From Gibbula magus (Eukaryota > Mollusca > Gastropoda > Trochida > Trochidae), in assembly GCA_936450465.1 (NCBI GenBank), contig OW388289.1, positions 75,566,593 through 75,630,592 of the forward strand: a stretch of DNA of 64,000 nt. The letters are read 5' to 3'. A program made the translations under genes and the position numbers. A model generated the notes under the pieces. That model was not told where the DNA came from. It did no database searches and was given only the letters and a program-made list of their open reading frames with translations. How positions within the stretch are numbered: the stretch's first letter is position 1; each line of letters starts with the position of its first letter. Below are positions 22,542-34,394 of this stretch, one piece after another.

Positions 22542-25416
22542 TTATAATACCCCTCTGATGCTATAAATTGCAGGCTCTTAGAAAGTAATATTTTTGATAG
22601 TGGCTTATAGGCACGACTGTCTTCAAAGATCTATCCATACAACTTGCTGCTTGATTCACACATCATGCACATTATAGAAGGTATCACCTCTAAACAGAGT
22701 CATCATGATCCAATAATGATGTTGTATATCCACAATTGTTCATCCTATAAACAATGCTTACCTTTATTCATCTGTCAACAATTATTTCAATAATGTCTCT
22801 GAAACAATTAAATAACTCACCTCTTTATGGGTTTCATAGAAAACATCCAGGGGCTCATATTTGGTTCCCCGATAGTCGGGGACCCGCACATTTCCCCCTA
22901 TAGCGAACATGTTGGACAACACTTTATCCATGAAAACTCAAATAATCCAGAGATGACAGTCACAAGGGCTGAGGTTGTCCCATCAGCACATGTACGTACG
23001 TATACCTTTGTCCCCGACTCTCTACATCCTGCCAACAACAGGGACAAACTGCTGTGTGTCGTCTTCAAATATTGATGAGCTAAGTCATGAAGGAGTTCTA
23101 CTCAAGCCTGTTGCAGTAAATATTCCATTGTACTGCTTTCATTTATATTTTATGAAGCATATGCAAGCTGTGGCACAGTTATAGATTTTCAGTGCTGCTA
23201 GCATTGTTGCTGTTACGCTTTAGGAAGCCAATGCTGTGTTCTTTCCAAAAGAAAAGTCATCCATTGATTCCTATGGGAGTCTAAGTGACCCTTGGCACAC
23301 ATATCCTGCACTGCATAAAGTTTTATACAATGGGTCCAAATTCAACAAAAAGTTCTCAGTTGGTTAACTAACTCTCTGTACGAGTTGGATCTCCATCCAC
23401 ACAACTGGCCGTCAACCCATTGAACGGTTTGAAAGAAGTGGCAAATCGAAACAAAGTCTGCGTGTTATGGGGCAGTCTGTTCCCCTTCAGCTGCGATCAC
23501 TCCTCTCCCCACCCACAATGCATCTGCCTGCGTGTGGAGGTATTAACGGTACGGACTAAGTCCGTGAATCCTGTCAAGTGTGGCCTGGCTGCGGCATTGT
23601 TTGTATATTGATTGCTTGTGATTGGTTCTCCTCTACTGCCTGCCTGTCACAGACTCCCTGACTACAAGCTCCGTCTATTTGCTGTCACCTGTATCGCTGC
23701 TTCCGGAAACTGTCTCATTCGATTTGTCATCTCCATCTCCCTACTTTCATCAATCTCTTGGAGAATTTTGACAAATTAGTCTGTCATAAAAATCACACTG
23801 ATGTCTTTTTGCCAGCAAAAGAATTAAAGCAAAAAAAAGGAGGTTGTAAAGGAAAGTTTACATCAATTTTGAAAGAGTAATCCTGACAAGGCAAGGAATG
23901 ACAGCATGATCAGCAGGACAAGCTCCCAAGCTTCTTTGACCTGCCACCATGTTGCTCAAGACACTTCCATAATTATATGTAATTGAAATTGATGGAAAAT
24001 ACATTCCCTGGCTTAAACCTGCTGTTAAAATTCTGCGTCTTTTTAGTGCATCCCGCAAAACAGATTATAACCTGTCAGAGGCATTAGAAATTTTCTGCTG
24101 GAGTGCTCTCAAGACAGCTTCTTGAATTTTCAAGATCCAAACTTTCTTCCATATGCACTCCTAGCAGTTGGAAAAGTTGCCCGCTGTACATGACACATGT
24201 CTTTGCAAACATTAGCTGTAGAAAGTTGACCAATTGTCTTGATTCCATGAAGATGAAGAATTAATTACGGAGGCCAGCCCCTCTCATTGCCCACACTCCT
24301 GCTGACTGACTGAGCTCATGTTAGGTTTCCTCAGCACCCGGCTCCAATCAATAGAGTTCGACAAACCCTGACTGCCTGCTTAATCATAACCGGCCAGGCA
24401 AAAAAGTTAACAATAAATATATGATGCCAATACCTCCCAACGACTGGATCAATGGCTGGTATAGATCGAATTCTGTTGAAATTGACCTCATTAAGTGGAT
24501 GTTATTTTCACTGTATACAACAACCTGTTTCCACGAACGGCCTGTCAATACCATCAGCTTGTCAGTATCAACAAAGCATTTCATTCATCATCGACTTGAG
24601 TTTGAAAAGTTCATAACAACAATGTCACGCGGAGGCAATGGAATTCAAAATTCTTTTTAAGTAATTAATCTCCTTAAAGAAAAAAAATAATTCAAAGATG
24701 CTTAAATTTTAGTATAATATTCTCTCTGATCAAAATCGACAATGACAAGTCAAAACAAAGCACTGTGTTTCAATAAAAGCATCAAAGACACCCTGGAACT
24801 AACATTAGCTTTTATGTCCAAATTGGGACCAAAAACCAACATTTGTTCTCCCTGATTTAAAGCCCATTGTGTGAGGAAGAGACACATTACAAGGGACATT
24901 ACACATTTTGCTTGATGCAATGACTTGTTAAGGCGCATACCTCCATTACCTTATACATATTGATAGGGGAAAGAAATGTTATGATTGCTAAATGGGTTTA
25001 CTGTCAAAATATTGTGTCTGTAAAGCAGACACATGGGTCAACTTGTGCTGCTGATCTAATCATCTAAACGAAGAGTGAAATAACAATCGATACACATGAT
25101 GATATTAAGCAGTCAAAGTCAAGTCTGGGTTTCAGGTTGTCACTCATGGTCCTAACTACTTGGTAATCCGACTTCTCTCTTTTAAAAACTAGATGAGCGT
25201 TTGCGGGACACCGCAAAAGCAGAGCAGCCTCAAAACTTAGGGTCTCGCCTTTCCCTGTCCCGCCTTCTCGTCAGAAAATGGGAATTATTTTTAACAATTT
25301 TTTTTTCATTATTCGAGTTATTACTAACAAGTTGAATCATTACTGGGATCACAAGTTTGTTCTTAAAACCTATTTCTGATTTTAAAATTGGATCAAAAGA
25401 TTAATGTGGCCTTAAC
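22542..25416. other. No recognisable gene; G+C-richer islands
   Basis: The blocks 22850-23060, 23420-23760 and 24240-24600 are visibly less AT-rich than the rest of the intron, but none gives an open frame with a recognisable domain. They could be conserved intronic regulatory sequence or old repeats; the sequence alone does not decide. Confidence 0.4.
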
Positions 25417-26225
25417 AAATATCTCATGACCTTGAACTTTGACCTTCAAGGTCACACCATCAATGATCACTTTTCATTGTGCATAACAATCATGCAATGA
25501 CTCAAACTGTTCATACCAGTAGTTAAAATAAAGGATATTCACAAAAGCAAGTTTAAGTTGTGACCTCGCTGCTGTGGATTTGACCTTTGACAGATTTTAG
25601 CGAAAACCTTTCAAATCTTGCATGGTCTTTCTCCATAGTTGATATATACGAAATAAGAGCCTGATAGCACAAAAAATGTTTGAATATTATGGTGTTTACA
25701 AGGATTGTTGTAACGATTTCAGAACTCATGACCTTGAGCTTTGACCTTGAATGTGAACATGTCAAAATCATTCACCAGGTTTATAAGAAAGAAGCTATGT
25801 ATATGAGGTGTTAATACCTTCTTGGAAAAAAGGTTATTTAGTGATTTCAGAACTGGTCACCATGAGCATATCTCGTGACCTTGACCTTTGATCTTCAAGG
25901 TCACACAGTCAATGATCACTTTTCACTGTGTATAACAATCATGTAATGCTTCAAAGTGTTAAGATCTGAAATAAGGCATGTTTTCAAATGCATGCTTAAG
26001 TTGTGACCTCTGTGACATTGACCTTTGATAGATTTTAGCCAAAACCTTTTCAAATCTTGACCTTTCTCCATATATATATACACTAAATAAGAGCCTGATA
26101 GCACAAATATTTTTCAAGTTATTTCAGGATTTGTTTTAGCGATTACAAAATACGGTTCACTCACAAGCTTACATGCAAGGTCACAAGTGACCTTCAGAAT
26201 AATGTCAAGGTCACCAAAATCTAAT
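25417..26225. repeat. Duplicated repeat rich in TCAAGGTCA/TGACCTTGA motifs
   Basis: A segment of about 270 bp (25417-25690) is repeated in the same orientation at 25865-26115. Both contain a TTTGACCTTCAAGGTCACAC-type block, TTAAGTTGTGACCTC, GATTTTAGC-AAAACCTTT and AATAAGAGCCTGATAGCACA in order. Across the interval there are roughly ten TGACCTTGA, TGACCTT or TCAAGGTCA matches. TCAAGGTCA is the extended half-site of NR5A/ERR-type nuclear receptors. I read the unit as a dispersed repeat that happens to carry these motifs. Confidence 0.8.
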
Positions 26226-26919
26226 AAGCCCTTTCTCTTCCCTAAGAGAAGCTGTATGATATGAAGAGAATCCAGTCAACAGTTCTAGATATAATGCTAA
26301 CAAGGGTAAAATGACTATGCTATTCTAAAACATTCAAATTTTTAGAAAAGCTAACATTAGCAAACTTATTTTTTTTCCAGACCAATTCAGGGATTTAAAA
26401 AATTGTTGGAACGCTAAAAACATATTTTTAAACCGAAGATATTGATTCAAATAAATCTTTCAGAGGAGTCTGCATGTCTAAATCAGGAGTATCATCGTTC
26501 ATTAACTTGTAAAAACAAAACAAAAGATGACGTTAAATCTCCTTGTAATATCATTACAGTATGTAATGAGTGGAAAGAAAATTGAAATCTCCATTTCAGG
26601 GTGACACAAAATCTACCAAGTATGTAAAAAGGTTTCAAGGATCTGAACAAATTTGTTTAACAAGGGCAATGGGAGGACTATGAGTCTAAGGCAGTGACAA
26701 AACTGAATAAGTCTTCTGTGATGCATATGTTAAAGAAGATCTTTGTTTGCAACTAGATGTCAACTAATGGTATTGAACCAAATATGGAATACCAATGTCA
26801 TGAAATAGGGAAGAACAAACTTACTGAAATTCCGTAATTCTTTAATGTATAATGCATGCTATACGATAATTTATGGTTTAAATTGTGTTACAGAAACTTG
26901 CAATTGAACTCATTTGATA
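26226..26919. other. No recognisable feature
   Basis: AT-rich intronic sequence with no open frame, repeat or RNA gene that I can support. Confidence 0.6.
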
Positions 26920-27105
26920 GAGTGAAGTGAGTATTTCACTATGGTTGGTATTTTGCAAGGAGAAAGCTCACAAAACCATTGTGGCTATGCATTGTTGTGA
27001 AACATGTGAGTGGCAGCTGGAACTAGCTGGGACCAACCATGCATGGATTGCACTGAATCACAATGAAGGTACCTGGCTGGATTCGAAACACATGTGACTT
27101 TGGCT
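26920..27105 (-). mobile_element. Diverged SINE copy
   Basis: Matches the intact SINE over AGTATTTCACTATGGTTGGT, GCAAGGAGAAAGCTCACAAA, TGTGGCTATGCATTGTTGTG and AGCTGGAACTAGC. A short GGCTGGATTCGAAAC at its right side may be a degraded B box. Several deletions separate it from the reference copy. Confidence 0.8.
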
Positions 27106-28744
27106 TAATTGAAAGTTACTTCCTTACCCTTAAGATGGTAATGTTGATAATACTGAATGTAGGGGAGAAAACAAAATCCCAAAATTTGGATTTGAAAGTG
27201 AAGGAATAAAACAAGATATGTCACAGAGTCTGAGGACCACCACATAACAAGCCACCTGTAGACATCTCTGGTACCCACAATGATATTCAACATAACTGTA
27301 TACCAGCACTCAGTAACGAAACTGGCCTGTCAGCATCAGGAATTCCTCTACATATTGTAGAGAGTTTGAGGATATTTTATGGTTTATCCTTGGCTTGTAG
27401 CCTCAACTGACAATCACAAGGGAAGAGCTAGAAACTAATCTTCATCCTGCCTGCTCCATTTGATGATCAAGCCTGGAAGGCCTGCAGAGAGAGAGAGAGT
27501 CCCATCCTTGTGGGAATCTCAATGGTGCTGGACACATTCCACAAATAGCATCAGGTCTTCCTTTCCAAGTGTTGACATGCTCTTAACAGTTTCGATGTGA
27601 CTTGGTGAAATTAATTTTTGTAAAATAAAAACATGTTGTTGAAACTTCCCCTTCAATAAACCTGGAGAGAAATTAGGGGAACTATCTTTGATTTTTTTTT
27701 CTGAATAAGATCATTTTCTTCTGTGCTGGGTTAAAATGGATTGGAAGGCAGCTGCATTCAACAAATGAGGCAGATTTGTAGTCATGTTTTCCAAATTAAC
27801 TTGCGCCACAAAAAGTAAATGAGTCTATCTTTGTCTTCTATTGGATAACTTGAGGTCGAAGATGAGCAATTAAGAGCTTAATTCTGACATCCATTTTGAG
27901 ATTCAAATTATCTGAATATGTTTCCCCCTATCTCCTCTCATCAAAACTGCTTTATTTCTATTCAAGTGCAGTCACATTTCAGGCAATCAGAATATCATTC
28001 CAGATATTCACATCATGCAATTCACATTTCATTGATTTAGGAACTTTTGATAAAATCACCTATGTATTTATATTTACTTGTTCAAATTTCACAAGTAATT
28101 AATCCATAAGTGACATGACATTTTCTTAAAGTTTTCTGACAAATCAAATTTGGAATGAAAAAACTTTTAAATGTTTTTATCATATCAACATGTCAAGCAA
28201 GAGTCCCTGAACATGTGACAGTTTGTCAAAACTCTAGGTTAGACCGAAATGAAGAAGTATGTAAAACCACAGGAAAACCTGTCAACAAACATAAAACTGC
28301 TACTTTAAAAATATATATATTTTTCTGCAAGTTCGTAAAGCATTTGAGCTGAACCTAACGTCAATCAAACTTGGAATTAAACGTGGCAGGCGGAGCATAT
28401 GTTATTACAATTTCTCATGTCAGAAAGTCTCAAGTCACATTCAGATCCAAAGAAATTCTCCAGAGAGGGACATTAGAAATGTAGAAGTTATCCAAGGCCT
28501 AAAACATTTCCTTTTTTAAGTTCTCCCAGAAAAATACAGAAAACAGCATGGACATCTATCTTTACACAAAAAGTATAGTTTAGACAAAGACAAAAGTTTT
28601 CAAACAAAACTAAGAAAAAGCAAACTCTGTGAACTGTGAAACCGCAAAATGTATCCTGCAATCTAACTTTACATCAAGGGTCTACTTTAAGCACAGGTAA
28701 CAATAGAAGATAGAAAAGGGGTACTTTATCCTTTATAAGAGTGT
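27106..28744. other. No recognisable gene
   Basis: AT-rich intronic sequence with a short GA run near 27487. No domain, repeat family or RNA gene could be assigned. Confidence 0.6.
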
Positions 28745-28759
28745 AAGTACCGGTGTAAC

Positions 28760-29426
28760 AGGCCAAAGTTTCCCCGGGGAAAGTTTGGCCTAGGACAGAC
28801 CTTCCCCGGGGAAACTTCAGCCTAGGCCAAACTTTCCCCCCCTAGGCTAAATCTTCCCCGGGGAAGGTTTGTCCTAGGCCAAACTTTCCCCACCCTTGAT
28901 ACTTTCTCACCTATGATTACAGAATTTACAGGGGTAGCTAGGCTACTTCTTTCCCACCCTTGTTTTTATTTACAAGGGGGGAGATTCTGGCCTAGCTAGG
29001 CTACTTCTTCCCCACCTCTGTTTTTATTTACAAGGGGGGAGATTCTGGCCTAGCTAGGCCAGAATCTCCCCCCTTGTAAATAAAAACAAGGGTGGGGAAG
29101 AAGTAACCTAGCTAGGCCAGAATCTCCCCCCTTTACTTTAAAAACAAGGGTGGGGAAGAAGTAGTCTAGCTAGGCCAGAATCTCCCCCCTTGTAAATAAA
29201 AACAAAGGTGGGGAAGAAATAGCCTAGCTAGGCCAAAATATCCCCCCTGTTCATGGAAAAAAAAAGGATGGGAAGCAAATAACAACACTGTTTTAACAGG
29301 GGGGAAACTTTGGCCTAGGCCAAACCTCCCCCGGGGTAAAAGTATCCTAGGACAAACCTTCCCCGGGGAAACTTCAGCCTAGGCCATTTACTCCCCGGGG
29401 AAAGTTTAGACCGGGGAAGAAATGGC
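28760..29426. repeat. Nested palindromes inside the foldback element
   Basis: TTTTTATTTACAAGGGGGGA plus GATTCTGGCCTAGCTAGG occurs twice in one orientation (28965-29050) and then at least three times as the complement (29050-29240). This makes a long hairpin centred near 29055. Outer blocks CCTAGGCCAAACTTTCCCC and their complement flank it symmetrically. Such a region can adopt many alternative folds and is prone to mis-assembly. Confidence 0.85.
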
Positions 29427-29434
29427 CTGCTACA

Positions 29435-31174
29435 AGGGTGACCAAGCTGACCCCAATAACTACAGGGGAATTTCTATTGTTAGCTGCTTGGGGAAACTTT
29501 TTACTGCCGTAATATCTAAGCGTCTTCAAAATTATTCTGATCATTGTAATTTGATAAGTGAATCACAAGCCGGTTTTCGAAAATCTTATTCCACATCAGA
29601 TAATATTTTTGTTCTCAAAGCTTTAATAGACATTTTCCAAAACTTAAAAAGAAGGCTCTACTGTGTCTTCATCGATTTTAGTAAGGCATTTGACACTGTT
29701 TGGCGGAGTGGTCTTTGGCTGAAAATGATTAAAAATAACATAAGTGGAAAATGCTTCAAAATTATCTTTAATATGTATCAAAATATTAAGTCATGTGTTT
29801 CCCATAATGGTGCAATATCTTCATTTTTCTCATGTGAAATTGGAGTAAGGCAGGGCGAAAATTTATCCCCCTTCTTATTTGCATTATATCTGAATGACCT
29901 CGAGTCTTTTTTAACAGAAAATAATTTTATTGGTTTAGATACAGTGGAAAATCTACTTGAAGAACAAATTCATGTTTACGTTAAGTTATTATTACTTTTA
30001 TATGCTGACGACACAGTTATTTTAGCTGAGTCAAGTGAAGACCTACAACATGCTCTAGATGTATTTTCAGATTATTGCACGCTTTGGAAACTAAAAGTCA
30101 ACATTTCAAAAACGAAAATCATAATATTCTTTAAAGGTACATGTAGAAAACACCCGACATTTTCCTTTCATGGTGATGATATTGATGTTGTTAAAGAATA
30201 TGTTTATCTTGGTATTTTATTTAGTAACAATGGTCGTTTCTGTAAATGTATTAAATGCCTGTATGGACAAGCCTCAAGATCAATGTTCGCATTATTGCGT
30301 AAAGTTAATATTTTAGATATCCCCCTTGATTGTCAGTTTAAACTATTTGATCAACTTGTACAACCAATACTCTTATATTCATCTGAAGTATGGGGATTTG
30401 AAAATATTATTTGTCTTCATCATCATTCATCTTAAATTTTGTAAATATATTCTTAAAGTAAAAATGTCTACTCCAGATTATATGGTCTATGGCGAACTTG
30501 GTCGTTATCCTCTCAGTATTTGTATTAAAATAAGAATTATTTCTTTCTGGTGTAAATTGTTACAAAATCCATACAAATTATCATATAAAATGTACCTTCT
30601 TATGTATACTTTACAAAATGCCAATCCTAAATTCAATTTCAATTTAATTAATTCAATTGAAGGAATATTGCGGGAAACAGGTTTCATTTATGTATGGATA
30701 AATCAAACATTTAACAGTTCAAACATTTTAAAATCATCTATTAAACGAGTCCTTATTGATCAATTTTTTCAAATGTGGACTGCTTCTCAAATTGAATCAT
30801 CAAAAGCTAAATACTACAAAATCTACAAAGTTAAACCCCATATCGACTCATATATTCTAGAACTTCCTACCAATCTAAGAATTTGGCTTACCCGCTTCAA
30901 AACTTCAAACCATAGATTACCTATTGAAACTGGTCGGTGGAGTAAAATTGATAAGGACCGAAGAATTTGTAATCTATGTAATGCCTCCACTGGTGACGAA
31001 TTTCATTTCCTTTTGGCCTGCCCCTCTCTATCAGATTTAAGAAGTAAATACTTTCCATCATATTATTGTAAGTATCCTTCAATTGAAAAGTATATATCTC
31101 TTATGAAAACCACATATAAACCACTTTTATTAAACTTGGCAAAATTTGTTAAAGAAGGTCTGTGTAAGTTTTAA
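29435..31174 (+). pseudogene. LINE ORF2 reverse transcriptase, truncated and frameshifted
   Basis: The first frame (to 30435) holds the reverse-transcriptase core: PNNYRGISIVSCLGKLFTAV (region 1), SQAGFRKSYST, motif A FIDFSKAFDTVW with the catalytic aspartate, GVRQGENLSPFLFALYLNDL (motif B), and the YADD box of motif C near codon 195. The frame changes between about 30400 and 30430, and the protein continues in the next frame (to 31174) with KFCKYILKVK, YGELGRYPL and a C-terminal zinc-finger-like CNLCNASTGDEFHFLLACPS block. The endonuclease and the start of the polyprotein are missing. The apparent start methionine lies in the host element, so this is a dead copy. Without the shift the two halves would be one enzyme. 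Confidence 0.93.
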
Positions 31175-31335
31175 TCTATATGAAACCATAAACAACACAT
31201 AATTATGTATACGGCACATTATTCCAATTTGTAAATATATGTATGTATATATATGTGTATATAATGTACTTGACTGTTCTCTATGTCACTAATGTGAATT
31301 ACGAGAAATAAAATTCTGTTCTGTTCTGTTCTGTT
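29435..31335 (+). mobile_element. 5'-truncated non-LTR retrotransposon (LINE) insertion
   Basis: The insert begins inside a reverse-transcriptase domain and ends in an AATAAA-containing 3' tail followed by (TTCTG)n. CTGCTACA is duplicated on both sides (29427-29434 and 31336-31343). Truncated 5' end, simple-repeat 3' tail and short duplication are the signature of LINE retrotransposition. No endonuclease domain is present because the copy is truncated. The reverse transcriptase looks like the jockey/CR1 branch, but I cannot fix the clade by eye. Confidence 0.92.
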
Positions 31336-31352
31336 CTGCTACACCGGTACTT

Positions 31353-32085
31353 CATTGTCTTTGCTGATCTCCCTCTTCATCTCCCTAAACTAAAGTTTTT
31401 AGATAAGAATTTGGATCATAAAACACACATATGCTTGTAACATAGGTACTGATGAGTAATTGGAAATAATAAATAGTCAGCTCTAAAAATAAGCCCCGTC
31501 AATGGTCAACCTAAAGAAAAAAATAACCAGAAAAGAACTTCATAATCCTGAGTAAGAATAGAATTTATAGCTAACGGTCAAGAAATCAGACTTGTTCTGA
31601 AGAACCTTTTCACCAAAAAGTCGCTTTCACTCAACAGATATGAGCAAAAAATAGTAACTATATGACAATCTAGTAATATGACTTGCTCTCCCCTTGAGAA
31701 TATGCCCTCATAGATATTACGAAAATGGATAATTACATGCCACTTTAGGTACGACTGACAAGTAATAAAGTGAAATCTAAAAACACTCAAGTCTTTATAT
31801 GTGCCAAACAGTATTTATTGATTGGGGTCAGCGTCTGTGGAGGAAGGAGTACCTCATCCTCGTCGGCAGTGTCTACCAAAGTGTCCTAACCAGGAGCTGT
31901 CGGGCATAGATGAGTCTACATAGGAAGGACTTCACCTCTACTGGAGAGCTTCTCAAGACTCTCGGGACAGGTCATTTGTAGTTAACTCTCATATAGAATG
32001 AAGAACATTTCATTGAGCCCACCATCATACTCATATACACCAACTTGAGACACAAAAGTGGATGGTTCGGACAATACTTGAATAT
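31353..32085. other. No recognisable feature
   Basis: AT-rich sequence between the interrupted foldback element and the 78-bp array; nothing recognised. Confidence 0.6.
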
Positions 32086-32500
32086 TGCATGCTGTCGGTA
32101 TCATGCTCACAGCATTGATAAATACTGGTAATGGAGCCAGTGGTATTCTTATGCTGCTCATAGTGCCAAGTGTTGGTATCACGCTCACAGCATTGATAAA
32201 TACTGGTAATGGAGCCAGTGGTATTCTTATGCTGCTCATAGTGCCAAGTGTTGGTATCACGCTCACAGCATTGCAAGATACTGGTAATGGAGCCAGTGGT
32301 ATTCTTATGCTGCTGATAGTGCCAAGTGCTGGTATCACGCTCACAGCATTGCACGATACTGGTAATGGAGCCAGTGGTATGCTTATGCAGCTCATAGTGC
32401 CAAGTGTTGGTATCACGCTCACAGCATTGCACGATACTGGTAATGGAGCCAGTGGTATGCTTATGCTGCTGATAGTGCCAAGTGTTGGTATCACAGCTGA
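32086..32500. repeat. 78-bp tandem array, about five copies
   Basis: Units of ACTGGTAATGGAGCCAGTGG then TATTCTTATGCTGCTCATAG and CCAAGTGTTGGTATCACGCT recur at exactly 78 bp (AGCATTG at 32111 and 32189 and onward). Seventy-eight is a multiple of 3 and the unit lacks stops, so three overlapping open frames of 140-170 codons appear on both strands with a 26-residue period. Nothing links them to a gene; the array is intronic, about 1.7 kb from the third PTB exon. Confidence 0.95.
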
Positions 32501-34229
32501 ACAAAACTGAAGTCTAGGAAAAATCTACTAAAATCTGACAAGTCTAAATTGTTTGCACTTTATTCTGATGATAATATTGAAGAAATCTCATCAGCTCCAT
32601 TGTATTTTCTTCATGCATGTTTATTGGTTGCATTCTGAATGTCAACATCTTAAGACCTCTCAGACATGCCTTTAGAATCTTTGTATTGGTGTCATTAAAC
32701 ATTTGAATAAGGTCAGAAATAAAGCTGTGGTTCCAAAATTTATAGTAAAACATTAAACACTTTTCTGTATCTCCTATCTCCTTTTTCATATCCAGTACTG
32801 TTGGCTTGAATATGAAATGAAACAGCCTTACACCAACATAAATCAGTTGGATTCACCTTATTATTGATTCCATTCAGATTGATGAATTTCATGTTTTTTT
32901 TCTTTTTTAAACATAACATTGATATGTTCTGAAATGAATCATCTTAAAAAAACAGAAATCAAGCAGAGTTACTTTCAATAAATGCATTAATGATTAACAT
33001 AAAAACATGCAGTTGAAGATTTCAGCACCTCAAAACATTTCACAAGTGACAGAGCCAAACTTGTGCTGCATCAATTCAAGAAATGACCAAAATGCAAATA
33101 TTCAATTACCGTGAAAGTGGCAATGCAATATAACGCTTATCCCCATCCACAACAAGTTATTTCTGGACTCAGATTGATGTTTTTCATTTAAAAGCAAGTG
33201 TGATTATTCATGGCTGACAGCTATCTGTTCAACTCAATGACTTTTGTTTGATGGAGACAAAAATTATTTTTTGTGTGTGTAAAATAGATATAAGCGAACA
33301 GCAGAAACAAATAATCCAAAGATGACTTCTCAGACTCTAGGTCTGACATTTAGTAAGCTTCGATAATTGAGGTCCATTTGATGCGTGAGCCTCATTATAA
33401 ATTATAAATGAAAAAGCAAATCAACACATAGTAATAGCAGATTGACAAAGGTTCCACATCAACAGAATGAAGCTTAAAGGGCAGTAACAGTCAGCATAAT
33501 GTTAGCTAAATGTTTCTATCATTCTGGAGTCAATGCTTACTTATATTCTTGAAAGCACACATGCTAAAAACGCTGGCTTCACAAATCTAACTTACTTAAA
33601 AAACAGAAGACTTGTTTTTTAAACTAGCAACTTGGTCTGGCTTTCAGTCAACATTCTATGAGTTACTGCAAGTTAGGTTTAAGTCAATGACTTTTCTGCA
33701 GCGTAAAATTAATTTAACACCTGATACATCTATCAACAAGGCTTAACCAGCTAAAATCTTAATACAGTTAACAATTTCCTGGTTGAATGTAAGGTTTATC
33801 TCTTGCAACAGAAGATGGTCAATAAGAAATTGTCCAAGAATTCCTCGATCATTAATTAGATGCAATATAAAATATTTGTTAATAAACAACAAGAAAAACA
33901 CCAAACAAAAATCATCATAACAACAAAGTTCATGACCACAAGCTCTCTTCTGAAAAAAAAAGAAAGTTGAATTGGGGAAGTCAGCACAAGTTCAATGGTG
34001 TGGAACATAATAGTTTCCCTGCTAGACAATCTAAATAGGATGATAACAGAATGCCATCCTTAAAAGGGTGACATCAAATTGTCTTCCATTACATACAATC
34101 TTAAAAGGATGATAACATAACGGCTTCCTTCAAATACAGCGATGAAAGGTCCACATCAGAATGGCTTCCATTCCAAGGATGTTAAAAGGTCAACCTGCTC
34201 AACAAATGGGTGTAATTGAAGGCACTTAC
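32501..34229 (-). other. Intron after the third PTB exon; one unassigned open frame
   Basis: AT-rich sequence. A minus-strand frame from 32789 to 32544 can be extended upstream to about 32860. It reads VRLFHFIFKPTVLDMKKE through DLIQMFNDTNTKILKACLRG to YYHQNKVQTI and a stop. Its composition is protein-like, but it matches no family I know, has no visible start context and lacks obvious splice signals. It could be a gene relic or chance. Confidence 0.4.
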
Positions 34230-34394
34230 CTCATCAGATTCAAAGACATGGCAGAGGATCTTGGCTTGTCGTCTCCGTCTCAGAGACTCAGAGTCAGGAC
34301 TTGTGATGAGACGTCGTCGAGCCATTATAACCAGAATATCACCAATATCCGCTATATACGATATAGTCCGCAATGAGTGGTCCATCATTATTTC
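34230..34394 (-). CDS. APBA: X11/Mint (APBA) adaptor, third PTB exon
   Basis: This 165-bp, phase 0/0 exon of 55 codons starts [19 protein letters not shown], continues ILVIMARRR, then a short polar loop ([15 protein letters not shown]), and ends [10 protein letters not shown]. The [15 protein letters not shown] and CHVFES blocks are hallmark X11/Mint PTB segments. The acceptor is TCTTACAG|GAA and the donor is GATGAG|GTAAGT, a strong site. In the family the next residues form the C-terminal PTB helix (A-Q-L-I-A-Q-S-I-G-Q type), followed by a linker and two PDZ domains. I could not find them to the left, so that intron is at least about 34 kb or those exons were missed. The loop between the last strands is shorter than in vertebrate APBA1, a region that varies in length across the family. 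Confidence 0.95.

Larger units (their letters stand above)
28745..31352. mobile_element. Foldback DNA element with 20-bp inverted ends, split by a LINE insertion
   Basis: The left end reads AAGTACCGGTGTAACAGGCC. If the LINE at 29435-31335 and one copy of its 8-bp duplication are removed, the right end becomes GGCCTGCTACACCGGTACTT, whose complement matches the left end at 19 of 20 positions. The host element, about 0.7 kb before interruption, is made of alternating direct and inverted copies of CCCCGGGGAAA blocks and GGCCTAGCTAGGCC palindromes joined by TTTTTATTTACAAGGGGGGA-type arms. It has no coding capacity. Confidence 0.85.

Noticed and set aside
22850..24600. G+C-richer islands as exons
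   Set aside because: No frame with a recognisable domain or paired splice sites fits the X11/Mint gene or another known family.
32031..32510. Three overlapping frames of 141-170 codons with 26-residue repeats
   Set aside because: Shadows of a 78-bp tandem array whose length is a multiple of 3; no domain, no splice context.
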